This document shows, piece after piece, positions 31,871 through 40,789 of a stretch of DNA of 64,000 nucleotides. The stretch lies in the NCBI GenBank assembly GCA_001803635.1, contig MHDU01000001.1, positions 1 through 64,000 of the forward strand, written 5' to 3'. The position numbers were made by a program, and so were the translations under genes. The notes under the pieces were generated by a model that had not been told where the DNA came from, ran no database searches, and saw only the letters and a program-made list of their open reading frames with translations. This stretch comes from Nitrospirae bacterium GWB2_47_37. GTDB lineage: Bacteria > Nitrospirota > Thermodesulfovibrionia > Thermodesulfovibrionales > Dissulfurispiraceae. Within the stretch, counting starts at the first letter, position 1. Every line of letters starts with the position of its first letter.

Positions 31871-34618
31871 ATGAATATGGAAAAACTTGTCCGGCTGTCC
31901 TATGACAGGCCGTGGCTGATAGTCGTTATAGTCGCATTAATAACCGCCGCCCTGATTTATCCCGCCATGCACCTGAAGATAGATGTATCGAGCGACAGGT
32001 TCATGGCAAGGAATTCTCCGGAAAAAGTGAAGTATGAGGAGACCAAAAAGACATTCGGCTCGGATGTCCTTTCTTTTGTCTACATCAAGGACAACGAACT
32101 TTTTTCGGAAAAGAAACTCAGCCGCCTGCGTTCCATGTTCGATACCCTCGCAAATATGAAAGGGGTAGAAAAAGCCGAAAGCCTCTTCACCATCAATAAT
32201 ATAAAGGGACAGGAGGGAATGCTCGATACCGCGCCGCTTTTAGACATTATTCCGTCCGATCAAAATGAACTCTCGGCAAAACGGAAAGACTCCATAGACA
32301 ACCCGCTTATCCATAAAAGCTTCATCTCGTCCGACGGCACTACCACGGTCATATCTCTCTATCTTAGCCGCGACAAAAGCGACGATAAATTCGACAGCAA
32401 GATAAAAAAAGAAATAGAAAAGGTCCTATTGGAATATAAAAAAGATTTTAAGGAGGTATTCCAGACAGGCGCGCCTTTTGTTAATACCTCCATGTCCGAA
32501 TATATCGTCCAAGATCAGTTTGTGCTCGTTCCGGTCGGGGTCGGCGTTCTGCTTATGACCATCATGCTGACCCTCGGCAATGTCCACGGCGCAATAGTGC
32601 CTATGATCAGCGCAGGCATAAGCATCGTCTGGACATTCGGCGTAATGCAGATTCTCGGCATACCGATAAACCCTCTGACGGCTATAGTCCCCGCGATCAT
32701 GATAGTGATAGGAGCAACAGAAGACACCCACATGGTCTCGGAATTTCTGGAGTCCGTCTCAAAAGGCGAATCCCATCGTGATGCGGTGCTGAAAGGCATC
32801 GGAGAAAAGCTCAGCACCGCCTTCTTACTTACGGCGTTTACGACAGTGATAGGATTCGGCTCCATAGCCTTCACGGATGTAGTAATTCTTCAGGACTTCG
32901 GCATAGCCTCCGCCGTAGGCTTCTTCCTCAACTTCTTTATTTCGATAAGCATGACGACGGTGTATCTCAGGTTTTTCGGAAACGCTGTGGCGAAAAAAGG
33001 CTTTCGTGAAGAGTCTCATGGGAACAGGATACTCGACGGAATCGTAAATAAAGCTATACAATGGGGCTATCAATACAAGAAAAGAATAATAATCGTAAGC
33101 CTTTCCCTTGCCGCAATATCCTTAATCGCTACAGCATTTATTTATGTGAACAACGATGTCATATCGTATTTCAGGAAAAGCTCCCCTATCGTGAAGGCCT
33201 CGGACAAGATGCATCGGGACCTCGCGGGGCAGAATATATTCTATATCGTTTTAGAAAAGGATGCCGGAGCCTTCAGGAACGCCGCAAACCTCAAAAAAAT
33301 AGAGGAACTCGAATCATATTTAAAGAATATGAAAAAATTCGATACCGTTATAGGTCTGCCCGACTATATGGCGCTTGTAAATAAAGGAATGCAGAACGGC
33401 GATCCCGCGTATCATAAAGTCCCGGACGCGGACAACCTGATAGCCCAGTATCTTTTATTTTTTCAGCGCAGCGACATCGAACGTTTCGTATCCGGAGATT
33501 TCTCCAAGATGAACATTATGGTGCGCCACAATATCAGTTCCTCCACGGAGCTGAATAATATCATCGAAAAAATCAAGAAAGATCTAAGCACGGACCGCTT
33601 CGGCAAATACAACAGCACGCTGATCACAGGCGAAGGGGTTTTGATCGCGGAAGCTGCCGAGAATTTCATATCCGGACAGATAACCTCTCTCGGCTCTACG
33701 GCGGTAGTCATATCCCTGATAATGGCGCTTCTTTTCCTTTCATGGAAGGCGGGACTCATCGTTCTAATCCCTAACCTCATGCCGGTTCTCATCTTCTTCG
33801 GCCTGATGGGAGTCGGAGGCATCCCCCTAAACGCCGGAACCGTTATGGTGGCTGCGGTTACCATAGGCATTGCCGTTGATGACACAACGGTATTTATGGT
33901 CCTCTATAATAAACACCTCAAGGAATACGGAGATGAAAAACGCGCTCTCAAGGAAACGCTGCTTGCGGAAATAAAACCGATATTCATATCGAGCGTCTCG
34001 CTGGCCGCCGGGTTCAGCACGCTGATGTTCTCGAATTTCGTGCCCATAGCTCAGTTCGGGGCATTAAGCGCGTTTGTCATGGTTATCGCGTTCGGCACAG
34101 AGCTTTTCATGACCCCTCTTACTCTCTCCTCCGTAAGGCTCATAACCTTGTGGGATGCCATAGGACTGGAATTGAGGGACCGCCTTATCAAGCAGTCCAT
34201 ATTTTTCGAAGGCATGTCCAAGTTACAAATAAGAAGGCTTATCCTGATGTCCCATATGGTCGATGCAAAAGCCGGAGAGCACTTGATACGGGAGGGAACC
34301 CCCGGAGACAAGATGTATGTTGTAATAAACGGGGAATTGTCGGTCTCCAGACTGTATGACGGAAAGAGAATGGATATTGCAAAACTGGAAGCAGGAGACA
34401 TATTCGGAGAGATAGCGCTCGTGAGCAGTCATCCGAGGACTGCGGATGTCTTTGCCGCGACCGATACTAAGCTTCTCTCTCTCGACTGGACGAGCCTCGA
34501 AAGACTTAGAAAACTCAGCCCATTCATTTCCTCCAAGCTGTTTATGAATGTATCGAAGATTTTAGGAAACAGGGTCATAGAGACGACGGAAAAGATGGTA
34601 TGCCAAAATTCAAACTAA
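31871..34618 (+). CDS. RND/MMPL-family exporter with C-terminal cyclic-nucleotide-binding domain
   Basis: 915 residues. Two membrane halves, each with one leading segment and five clustered segments, with RND-type motifs (ATEDTHMVSEFLESVSKG and AVDDTTVFMVLYNKHLKE). The last 120 residues are a cyclic-nucleotide-binding fold: AGEHLIREGTPGDKMYVVINGELSV, in parts, then EAGDIFGEIALVSSHPRTADV with the usual phosphate-binding GEIAL and R. Such a regulatory cap on an RND pump is unusual. The cluster probably exports a lipid or hydrophobic compound. The 3' end overlaps the porin gene by 19 bp. Confidence 0.9.
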   Translation: MNMEKLVRLSYDRPWLIVVIVALITAALIYPAMHLKIDVSSDRFMARNSPEKVKYEETKKTFGSDVLSFVYIKDNELFSEKKLSRLRSMFDTLANMKGVEKAESLFTINNIKGQEGMLDTAPLLDIIPSDQNELSAKRKDSIDNPLIHKSFISSDGTTTVISLYLSRDKSDDKFDSKIKKEIEKVLLEYKKDFKEVFQTGAPFVNTSMSEYIVQDQFVLVPVGVGVLLMTIMLTLGNVHGAIVPMISAGISIVWTFGVMQILGIPINPLTAIVPAIMIVIGATEDTHMVSEFLESVSKGESHRDAVLKGIGEKLSTAFLLTAFTTVIGFGSIAFTDVVILQDFGIASAVGFFLNFFISISMTTVYLRFFGNAVAKKGFREESHGNRILDGIVNKAIQWGYQYKKRIIIVSLSLAAISLIATAFIYVNNDVISYFRKSSPIVKASDKMHRDLAGQNIFYIVLEKDAGAFRNAANLKKIEELESYLKNMKKFDTVIGLPDYMALVNKGMQNGDPAYHKVPDADNLIAQYLLFFQRSDIERFVSGDFSKMNIMVRHNISSSTELNNIIEKIKKDLSTDRFGKYNSTLITGEGVLIAEAAENFISGQITSLGSTAVVISLIMALLFLSWKAGLIVLIPNLMPVLIFFGLMGVGGIPLNAGTVMVAAVTIGIAVDDTTVFMVLYNKHLKEYGDEKRALKETLLAEIKPIFISSVSLAAGFSTLMFSNFVPIAQFGALSAFVMVIAFGTELFMTPLTLSSVRLITLWDAIGLELRDRLIKQSIFFEGMSKLQIRRLILMSHMVDAKAGEHLIREGTPGDKMYVVINGELSVSRLYDGKRMDIAKLEAGDIFGEIALVSSHPRTADVFAATDTKLLSLDWTSLERLRKLSPFISSKLFMNVSKILGNRVIETTEKMVCQNSN

Positions 34619-36003
34619 GACTCCTGCCGGCGATCGTCTATTCCGTCATTATGCTGGGCTGTCTTTTTCCGTCAACCGCGTCTCCGCAGGATATGCCCAA
34701 GATAGACGACCTCGATGCCCTTTTGTCCGCCGATAAACCGGCGGGACAGGAGAAACAAAACCCCTTTTATAAGGCGCTCAAACAGGCAAAGTGGACATGG
34801 GTCGCAACCGGCTATAATTTCACTAAAAACAACGAAAACCAGAGTCAGAGCAACGGAGACGATACTAAATTCAGGCAGGCTTACACGCAGTTATTGATGG
34901 ACACGTGGCTCGAAGTGGAGGGCTTTGAGACAAAAATAGACCTTGTTCTGCAATACGGCTCCGAAAGGGATCAATACGGCGGCAGCCGTATTATATACCA
35001 GTCGCAGTTGTATCTGAAAAAAAAGATAGGCGATTCCGACATAATCGCGGGATATAAGTATATCGAAGACGGCATCAGCATCTTATACTCTCCTGCAAAA
35101 AGGATTGCAAGGGCCGATGGCGATCACCCGACAGACCCGGACAAGCTGGGGGTATGGCAAGGGTCATGGACGTATTACTCTTCAGGAAATAACAGCACCG
35201 AGCTTAGAATAATGCCTTATTTTGAGAAATCCCGCACACCTCCCGATTCTTCACGCTGGATGGCTGTAAAAGGCGACTATAACCTTGTAGGAGTCAATCT
35301 CCCTACAGATCCGGCAACAGGCCAAAGCTATCAGGCCGAAGACAAAAAAATACAGCACGGATTCAGAGACATAGGCTACATGCTTAAACAGAAAATGACC
35401 GTGGAGAACACCGACTTTTTTGTGAGCGCGTACGGGGGGTATCTGCCTAATCCGCTGATCAAAAAGGCTTCGGAAACCAAATACGAAAAGGTCTATATAA
35501 AAGGCGGGCTTATTGCGGGCGGTTTTTCGACCGTAAGCGGGAAGTGGGAATGGCACGGGGAAATCCTTTACAATATACCCGAAAACCATAAGGACGACAG
35601 GTATATCAATTACGTCTTCGGAACGGAATACGACATAAATCTCCTTCTCGGCATCGGCGGCATAGATTCCGCGAAGCTCACCGCCGAATACGCAAATGAA
35701 TGGGTGGTTGAAGGCAAAGACCATCCGGATTACACAATAAATGATCCGGCCACGCGTTTAGGCCGCAACGCTATATATATACTCCAAAAGGTCGATATAA
35801 ACGACAAAAATAAGGTTTCTTACGGAGCGACATATCATATATCGAAAAAAGATAATGCCCACCGTATAAGCTACGAGTATAAATTCGGAGAAGGCAATTC
35901 CGCCGAAACGGCGTACGAATGGTTCAACGGAAAAGACGAAACGCACTTCGGACGTTGGAGAGAAAACGACCGGCTTATATTCAAGTTCACAAAGAAATTC
36001 TGA
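34600..36003 (+). CDS. Outer-membrane beta-barrel (DUF1302/porin-like) component
   Basis: 467 residues. N-terminal signal sequence (LLPAIVYSVIMLGCLFPSTASPQ, in part a lipoprotein-like LGC), then many short amphipathic strands rich in aromatic residues, ending in LIFKFTKKF with a terminal Phe, a barrel end signal. It resembles the DUF1302-type channel encoded with RND exporters and LolA-like proteins. It overlaps the exporter gene by 19 bp, so both are coupled. The specific family is judged from context and pattern. Confidence 0.74.
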   Translation: MPKFKLRLLPAIVYSVIMLGCLFPSTASPQDMPKIDDLDALLSADKPAGQEKQNPFYKALKQAKWTWVATGYNFTKNNENQSQSNGDDTKFRQAYTQLLMDTWLEVEGFETKIDLVLQYGSERDQYGGSRIIYQSQLYLKKKIGDSDIIAGYKYIEDGISILYSPAKRIARADGDHPTDPDKLGVWQGSWTYYSSGNNSTELRIMPYFEKSRTPPDSSRWMAVKGDYNLVGVNLPTDPATGQSYQAEDKKIQHGFRDIGYMLKQKMTVENTDFFVSAYGGYLPNPLIKKASETKYEKVYIKGGLIAGGFSTVSGKWEWHGEILYNIPENHKDDRYINYVFGTEYDINLLLGIGGIDSAKLTAEYANEWVVEGKDHPDYTINDPATRLGRNAIYILQKVDINDKNKVSYGATYHISKKDNAHRISYEYKFGEGNSAETAYEWFNGKDETHFGRWRENDRLIFKFTKKF

Positions 36004-36018
36004 CGGAAATTTCATCGG

Positions 36019-37515
36019 ATGAAAAAATTTTCAACGATACTTTTATTTATCTCTGTCCTGACGATTATTCTTTCACTGTTCGGACAAGCATGGTCATCGG
36101 AAAGCAGCCTTGAAAAAATCAAAAAACGAGGTTATCTGTTATGGGGCTCAGACGCGGAAGGCGGCGCGCCGTATGTATTCCCCGATCCTAAAGACCCGTC
36201 AAAATTAATAGGCTTTGAGGTCGACCTTGCGAATGCGATAGCAAAAGAATTGGGCATTGAAGCCCGGCAGTCGCAGAACGCATGGGACAGCCTTATCCCT
36301 GCGCTCAAGAGGAATGATTTCGACATAGCAATGAACGGCATTGAGATAACGCCGCAAAGAGAGACGGAAGTCTTGTTTTCAAAACCTTATTACATTTATA
36401 CCGAACAGCTTGTCATAAGAAAAAACGAGACCCTCATAAAAAGTATCAGTGACCTGAAAGGCAAAAAAGTCGGCACTCTTTCAGGAGCGGTGGCTCAGGA
36501 TATACTGATGAAAATCGAAGGCGTTGATTTGAAAGTTTATTCCGGACAGGTCGAGCCTTACGAAGACCTCGCTATCGGAAGGCTTGATGCGGTGCTGTTG
36601 GATCTCCCGATAGCGGCTTATTACGCAAAACCGAACCCTAAACTGAAATTTACAGGCCATCCTGTCGGAGAAGGATTCTACGGGATCGCGATAAAAAAAA
36701 GAGACGCCGAATTAAAAAATGAAATAGACGAAATCCTGATTAAGCTGTTTAAAACCGGAGAATTGAAAAGGATTTACGAAAAATGGAATTTATGGAACGA
36801 TACTCAGGAAAAATTATTCGAGGCATTGAAGGGATCGAAGGCTTATGTAAGCCTCGAAGAGTCCCAAAAGGCCCCTATATACACATTCTTCCCTAATCTT
36901 ATAAAAGGGGCCGGCATAACGATTCTCATATCGGTTTCATCAATGCTCCTGGCCGTTGTTGTCGGCCTTATTCTTGCGCTCATGAAAATTTACGGCAGAC
37001 CGCCTTTAAGCACCGCAGCCTCCGCGTACATAGAAATTTATAGGGGCACACCGCTTTTAATTCAGCTTTACATCCTATATTACGGCCTTCCGAATATAGG
37101 CATATCATTGAGCCCCCTTGCCGCCGCCTTTATAGGTCTGGGAATGAACTATGCCGCTTATGAAGCGGAGCTTTACAGGGCCGGAATCAATGCGGTGCCG
37201 AAAGGCCAGATGGAGGCCGCGCTTTCATTAGGCATGACGCGGGGGCTTGCCGTAAAAAGGGTTATCATGCCGCAGGCAGCCAAAATAGCGCTGCCGGGCG
37301 TTACCAATGATTTTATCGCCCTCTTTAAAGATTCGTCACTCGTATCCGTCATAGCGATGGTCGAGTTGACCAAGACATACAGCATACTCGCCGCGACAAC
37401 ATTGAGATTTTTCGAACTCGGGCTCATCACCGCTGTCCTCTACTTTGCCATGAGCTATCCGTTATCTCTGCTCGCAAGGAGACTCGAGAAGAAACTGAAA
37501 GGATCCAGGAGATGA
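36019..37515 (+). CDS. Amino-acid ABC transporter: substrate-binding protein fused to permease
   Basis: 498 residues. Signal peptide residues 1-26, then a type-3 solute-binding domain ([51 protein letters not shown]) to about 265, and a permease domain with the EAA-loop pattern [21 protein letters not shown]. The fused layout is known in polar amino-acid importers. It overlaps its ATPase gene by 4 bp (ATGA) and probably imports glutamine, arginine or a similar amino acid. The exact ligand is not deducible. Confidence 0.92.
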   Translation: MKKFSTILLFISVLTIILSLFGQAWSSESSLEKIKKRGYLLWGSDAEGGAPYVFPDPKDPSKLIGFEVDLANAIAKELGIEARQSQNAWDSLIPALKRNDFDIAMNGIEITPQRETEVLFSKPYYIYTEQLVIRKNETLIKSISDLKGKKVGTLSGAVAQDILMKIEGVDLKVYSGQVEPYEDLAIGRLDAVLLDLPIAAYYAKPNPKLKFTGHPVGEGFYGIAIKKRDAELKNEIDEILIKLFKTGELKRIYEKWNLWNDTQEKLFEALKGSKAYVSLEESQKAPIYTFFPNLIKGAGITILISVSSMLLAVVVGLILALMKIYGRPPLSTAASAYIEIYRGTPLLIQLYILYYGLPNIGISLSPLAAAFIGLGMNYAAYEAELYRAGINAVPKGQMEAALSLGMTRGLAVKRVIMPQAAKIALPGVTNDFIALFKDSSLVSVIAMVELTKTYSILAATTLRFFELGLITAVLYFAMSYPLSLLARRLEKKLKGSRR

Positions 37516-38267
37516 TAAGAGCAAGCAACCTGCATAAATATTATGATGATCAGCCCCTTTTTAAAGGCATAAACCTCGATATTAAAAAAGGAGAAGCGGT
37601 CGTTCTTATAGGTCCTTCCGGCAGCGGGAAAAGCACGTTTTTAAGATGCATAAACGCCCTCGAACATTTTCAGGAAGGCGAAATAGACGTTGATAACATA
37701 GAACTGCATTCCATAAATAGACTAAAGCCGGGTAAAGAGGATATGGAAGCTGTCAGGAAGATAAGGCTCAAGGTTGGAATGGTGTTTCAGCAATTCAATC
37801 TCTTTCCGCACATGACCGTTCTCGAAAACATAATCGAAGCTCCGATAAGAGTGCTCAATACGGATAAAAATAAGGCCGTTGAAGATGCAATTGCTTTATT
37901 GAAAAGGGTAAATCTCGAAGGAAAAATCAACAGCTATCCTGACGAATTGTCGGGAGGAGAACAACAGCGGGTCGCCATAGCGCGCGCATTGGCAATGAAG
38001 CCGGAGGCAATGCTCTTTGACGAGCCTACATCCTCGCTCGATCCGGAAATGGTAGGCGAGGTGCTTTCAGTCATAAAAAACCTTGTTGAGGAAGGCATGA
38101 CCACCTTAATCGCCACTCATGAGATGGGGTTTGCCGGAGAGGTTGCGGACAGGGTGGTCGTATTCGATAAGGGAGATATAATAGAGGTCGGAAGTCCTGA
38201 AGAAATATTCACGAATCCCAAAAAAGAAAGGACAAAAATATTTTTGAGCAGAATATTGAAACGATAG
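37512..38267 (+). CDS. Polar amino-acid ABC transporter ATPase
   Basis: 251 residues. Walker [11 protein letters not shown]-loop [18 protein letters not shown], signature [16 protein letters not shown], Walker [15 protein letters not shown] and the H-loop ATHEMGFA are intact. It belongs to the GlnQ/HisP group and powers the fused binding-protein/permease upstream, with which it is translationally coupled. Confidence 0.94.
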   Translation: MIRASNLHKYYDDQPLFKGINLDIKKGEAVVLIGPSGSGKSTFLRCINALEHFQEGEIDVDNIELHSINRLKPGKEDMEAVRKIRLKVGMVFQQFNLFPHMTVLENIIEAPIRVLNTDKNKAVEDAIALLKRVNLEGKINSYPDELSGGEQQRVAIARALAMKPEAMLFDEPTSSLDPEMVGEVLSVIKNLVEEGMTTLIATHEMGFAGEVADRVVVFDKGDIIEVGSPEEIFTNPKKERTKIFLSRILKR

Positions 38268-38368
38268 CAATGGAGAGAAAAGTGCGGCGACCCTCGCCAC
38301 GCTCATGACTGCGGCAGTCGCAGGGACATTTTTCACCAACGGCTCTATACTTTTAGGGAAATAATATC

Positions 38369-38397
38369 TTCAAATAAATTTCAAAACGTGATATATT
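38369..38397 (+). promoter_or_regulatory. Promoter of Lys/Ala peptide 3
   Basis: TTCAAA (38369-38374), 17 bp, TATATT (38392-38397) with TGA before it as an extended -10. The peptide gene begins 36 bp later. Confidence 0.5.
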
Positions 38398-38432
38398 TTT
38401 AATATAGAAGAAAACAGAGGAGGTGATACCTG

Positions 38433-38522
38433 ATGGCATGCAAATCGAAAGGTCCTTGCGGTCCGGCTAAAAAGGCTACCGCTAAAAAGACAACTGCAAA
38501 AAAACCGGCAAAGAAAAAATAA
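38433..38522 (+). CDS. Tiny Lys/Ala/Thr-rich peptide 3 with two cysteines (29 aa)
   Basis: The frame encodes MACKSKGPCGPAKKATAKK then TTAKKPAKKK. It has a GAGGAGGTGA site 7 bp before the ATG, an upstream promoter and a terminator downstream, so it is a complete small transcription unit. It shares the KKAxAKK repeat with peptides 1 and 2 but adds an N-terminal CxxxxxC (C3, C9), which could bind metal or form a disulfide. It is a candidate small nucleic-acid-binding peptide. Confidence 0.76.
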   Translation: MACKSKGPCGPAKKATAKKTTAKKPAKKK

Positions 38523-38545
38523 CAATTAACCGTATCTAAAACAGA

Positions 38546-38598
38546 AAAACCGCTCTCCCGGATCATAATCGGAATATGATTAGAGAGGGCGGTTTTTT
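38546..38598. terminator. Terminator between peptide 3 and the acyl-CoA synthetase gene
   Basis: AAAACCGCTCTC pairs with GAGAGGGCGGTTTT around a variable loop, followed by T on the plus strand and preceded by A-rich sequence, so it can act in both directions. The T run overlaps the stop codon of the minus-strand gene. Confidence 0.72.
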
Positions 38599-39940
38599 AT
38601 TCCAGCAATGCCTTTAATCCCCTCACGGATCTTTCCGGAGACGGATATACCGGTATCTTTATTTTTTCAAGAGAAGAAATCAACTTCTTTGCAACACCGT
38701 TTCTGGGAATATGGAAAACCATCGGCTTATCGATATCTGGTCTTACGGTTTTAATCATATCCGCCAATCTTTCGGTTATCCCCATGACATTAGGCAACGC
38801 AATGATCACAAAACCGTCATAATCGTCCTTAAGTTCATTAAGAGCCGTGATATAATCTTCGTCCTTTACCTGAGCGGTAAGGTCGATGGGGTTGTTGACC
38901 CCGTAAAAATACGGGAATACCCGTCTGAGCTTTTCAGCCTTATCATCCGGCAATTTGGCGACCTCAAGGCCTTGAATCACGCATTCATCAGCGGCAAGCA
39001 CGCCCGATCCTCCGCCGTTAGTTATAATGCAGACACGATTGCCTCCCGCAGGCCTTTGATACGATAATGCCTTTACCGCGTCTATCAATTCGTCGAAGTC
39101 CGCTGTCTCCCTTATTCCGAACTGCTTGAGGATGGAATGGAAAACCTCATATTTGCCCGCAAGCCTTCCGGTATGAGAGAATGCCGCGGCCTGCCCGCTT
39201 GCGCCTTTGCCTGCCTTGAGAATTAGAAGGGATTTTTTAGCCGACAGCATCTTTGCCTTTTCGATGAATTTCCTGCCGTCGCCCAGAGATTCTATGTATG
39301 AGATCACGACATCCGTATTTTTGTCTCCTGCAAAATATTCATATATGTCCAATTCGTCTATGTCTACGGCATTGCCGTAGCCTATCGCCTTTGACACGCC
39401 TGCATTCGTTTCCCTTACGGCGCTGAGAAGGCAGCTTAATATAGCGCCGCTCTGCGACACGACGGACACGTTTCCTTTCTTGGGTCTTTTCAGTCTTTCA
39501 TAAGGAAGGAAAAAAGTGTCGAGATTATGATACGGATTGTATAATCCCATGCAGTTAGGGCCGAGTATCCTAACGCCGATATCTTCCCCTATTTTTTTAA
39601 CCTCTTCCTGAAGTCCGGTCTGCCCTATCTCCGCAAAGCCTGAGGCGGCAATTATCACGCTCTTTGACTTGCCTGCAAGCCCGTTGAGAATTTCAGGAAC
39701 TTCGGACGCGGGTCTCATTACTATGGTCAGATCGACAGCTTCAGGAATATCCCGCATCGAGCCGTATGACTTCAAGCCCATAAGCTCCCCGTATTTAGGA
39801 TTAATCGGATAAACCCTGCCCCTGAATTTAAGCAGGTTTTTGAGTATCACGCCGCCTAGCTTTTCCTCGCTGTGCGCAGCGCCGATAAGGGCGATGGATT
39901 TCGGCTTAAAAAGATAATCGAGACTCTTATTGTTATCCAT
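38597..39940 (-). CDS. ADP-forming acyl-CoA synthetase, CoA-binding (alpha) subunit
   Basis: 447 residues. CoA-binding domain: SIALIGAAHSEEKLGGVILK, INPKYGEL and ILGPNCMGLYNP. The succinyl-CoA-ligase-like domain has VSQSGAILSC and LKAGKGASGQAAAFSHTG, with a phospho-His near the SHTG segment. It is the alpha chain; the beta chain at 30238-30936 would complete it. The ATG follows an extended -10 promoter by 7 bp and lacks a ribosome binding site. The start lies 50 bp from the divergent TA operator. Confidence 0.9.
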   Translation of the reverse strand: MDNNKSLDYLFKPKSIALIGAAHSEEKLGGVILKNLLKFRGRVYPINPKYGELMGLKSYGSMRDIPEAVDLTIVMRPASEVPEILNGLAGKSKSVIIAASGFAEIGQTGLQEEVKKIGEDIGVRILGPNCMGLYNPYHNLDTFFLPYERLKRPKKGNVSVVSQSGAILSCLLSAVRETNAGVSKAIGYGNAVDIDELDIYEYFAGDKNTDVVISYIESLGDGRKFIEKAKMLSAKKSLLILKAGKGASGQAAAFSHTGRLAGKYEVFHSILKQFGIRETADFDELIDAVKALSYQRPAGGNRVCIITNGGGSGVLAADECVIQGLEVAKLPDDKAEKLRRVFPYFYGVNNPIDLTAQVKDEDYITALNELKDDYDGFVIIALPNVMGITERLADMIKTVRPDIDKPMVFHIPRNGVAKKLISSLEKIKIPVYPSPERSVRGLKALLE

Positions 39941-39947
39941 AGGTTAT

Positions 39948-39956
39948 ATTATACCA
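39948..39956 (-). promoter_or_regulatory. Extended -10 promoter of the acyl-CoA synthetase alpha gene
   Basis: On the minus strand TGG-TATAAT (TATAAT at 39948-39953) lies 7 bp before the ATG, so the transcript probably starts at the start codon. No good -35 box is present. Confidence 0.5.
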
Positions 39957-39989
39957 GCTATACAAAACACGAACTCACATGCCCGCTTT

Positions 39990-40016
39990 TTATGTTATAA
40001 TCGTGTTATAACATAA
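39990..40016. promoter_or_regulatory. Operator of the toxin-antitoxin operon
   Basis: Perfect inverted repeat TTATGTTATAA (39990-40000) and TTATAACATAA (40006-40016), 5-bp spacer, 12 bp upstream of the MazE-like gene. This is the expected kind of site for autoregulation by an AbrB-fold antitoxin, which binds as a dimer. The arms include TATAA sequences that can serve as the -10 box. Confidence 0.76.
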
Positions 40017-40028
40017 TAGGATATAACC

Positions 40029-40277
40029 ATGCACAGGAAATTATGCTCCATAGGAAACAGTCAGGGGGTATCAATACCGCGTGAGATGATTGAAAAGCTC
40101 AACCTCTCTGTCGGCTCCGAAGTGGATGTTACGCTCGATAAGTCCGGAGAAAGGATTATTCTTGAGCCTGTAAAAAAGAAAGGATATCCCGAGGGCATAG
40201 ACAGGGAATTCGTTTCGCAGGTGAATGAATTTATCGAAAAATACCGTCCGGCTCTGAAAGAACTTGCGAAAGGATAA
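40029..40277 (+). CDS. AbrB/MazE-fold antitoxin, Doc-partner type
   Basis: 82 residues. AbrB swapped-hairpin domain: KLCSIGNSQGVSIPREMIEKLNL and VGSEVDVTLDKSGERIILEP. The C-terminus FIEKYRPALKELAKG is the toxin-binding tail usually seen in antitoxins that pair with Fic/Doc-type toxins. No Doc gene follows; the next genes look like a RelB/RelE-type pair. So this is either an orphan antitoxin or a hybrid operon. A perfect operator lies upstream. Confidence 0.88.
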   Translation: MHRKLCSIGNSQGVSIPREMIEKLNLSVGSEVDVTLDKSGERIILEPVKKKGYPEGIDREFVSQVNEFIEKYRPALKELAKG

Positions 40278-40281
40278 CAAT

Positions 40282-40491
40282 ATGCAAAAAGCATTATCTG
40301 CCGAACTTAAAAAAGTAGCAAAAGACAGAGTCAGATTTGAAATAACAAAAGAGAACTATGAGGCATTCTGCAATGCCGTAGGTCTCTACAAGAAAGATTT
40401 TATCGAGACTCTCAAAAAATCCGAAGCAGATCACAAAGCCGGCCATATAACAAAGAGGAAGTCCCTTCTTGAAATCATAAAAAAAGTATGA
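40282..40491 (+). CDS. Probable RelB-like antitoxin (69 aa)
   Basis: The start is the ATG at 40282, 4 bp after the MazE-like stop; an upstream start in frame is less likely. The protein is helical and charged (KELKKVAK-type N-terminus, ENYEAFCNAVGLYKKDFIETL, and EADHKAGHITKRKSLLEI), the last resembling antitoxin C-termini. It overlaps the RelE-type gene by 4 bp (ATGA), the classic layout of a TA pair. Family membership is inferred mainly from position. Confidence 0.66.
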   Translation: MQKALSAELKKVAKDRVRFEITKENYEAFCNAVGLYKKDFIETLKKSEADHKAGHITKRKSLLEIIKKV

Positions 40492-40769
40492 CAGAAATCT
40501 ACACCACTGCCACTTTCGATGCGCTATTTCTTAAACTTCCAAAGAAAATCCAAACTAAAACAGAAGAAAAGACAAGACTATTCAGAGAAAATCCCTTTAA
40601 TCCTATTCTTAGAACAGAAAAACTTCATCCAAGAGGGCATGATGTCTGGAGTTTCCGGATTGACATCCATTATAGAATTGTATTCAACTTTACGGGGAAG
40701 GACACGGTAGAATTCCGATTCATAGGACATCACAATCAAATCTACGATTACAATATTTTCAGGGAGTAA
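40488..40769 (+). CDS. RelE/YoeB-like mRNA interferase toxin
   Basis: 93 residues. Typical order: IYTTATFDALFLKLPKKIQTK, then NPFNPILRTEKLHPRGHDVWSFRID, YRIVFNF and VEFRFIGHHNQIYDY. Arg and His residues near the C-terminus are of the kind used for ribosome-dependent mRNA cleavage. Paired with the preceding small gene. It would be an active toxin if the His and Tyr at the end are intact, which they appear to be. Confidence 0.87.
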   Translation: MTEIYTTATFDALFLKLPKKIQTKTEEKTRLFRENPFNPILRTEKLHPRGHDVWSFRIDIHYRIVFNFTGKDTVEFRFIGHHNQIYDYNIFRE

Positions 40770-40789
40770 TACAAAATATCCCCGAAAAA

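Noticed and set aside
38268-38368. Possible small gene or hairpin between the ABC ATPase and the third peptide promoter
   Set aside because: No frame with RBS and only a weak GACTGC-G-GCAGTC hairpin; nothing supportable.
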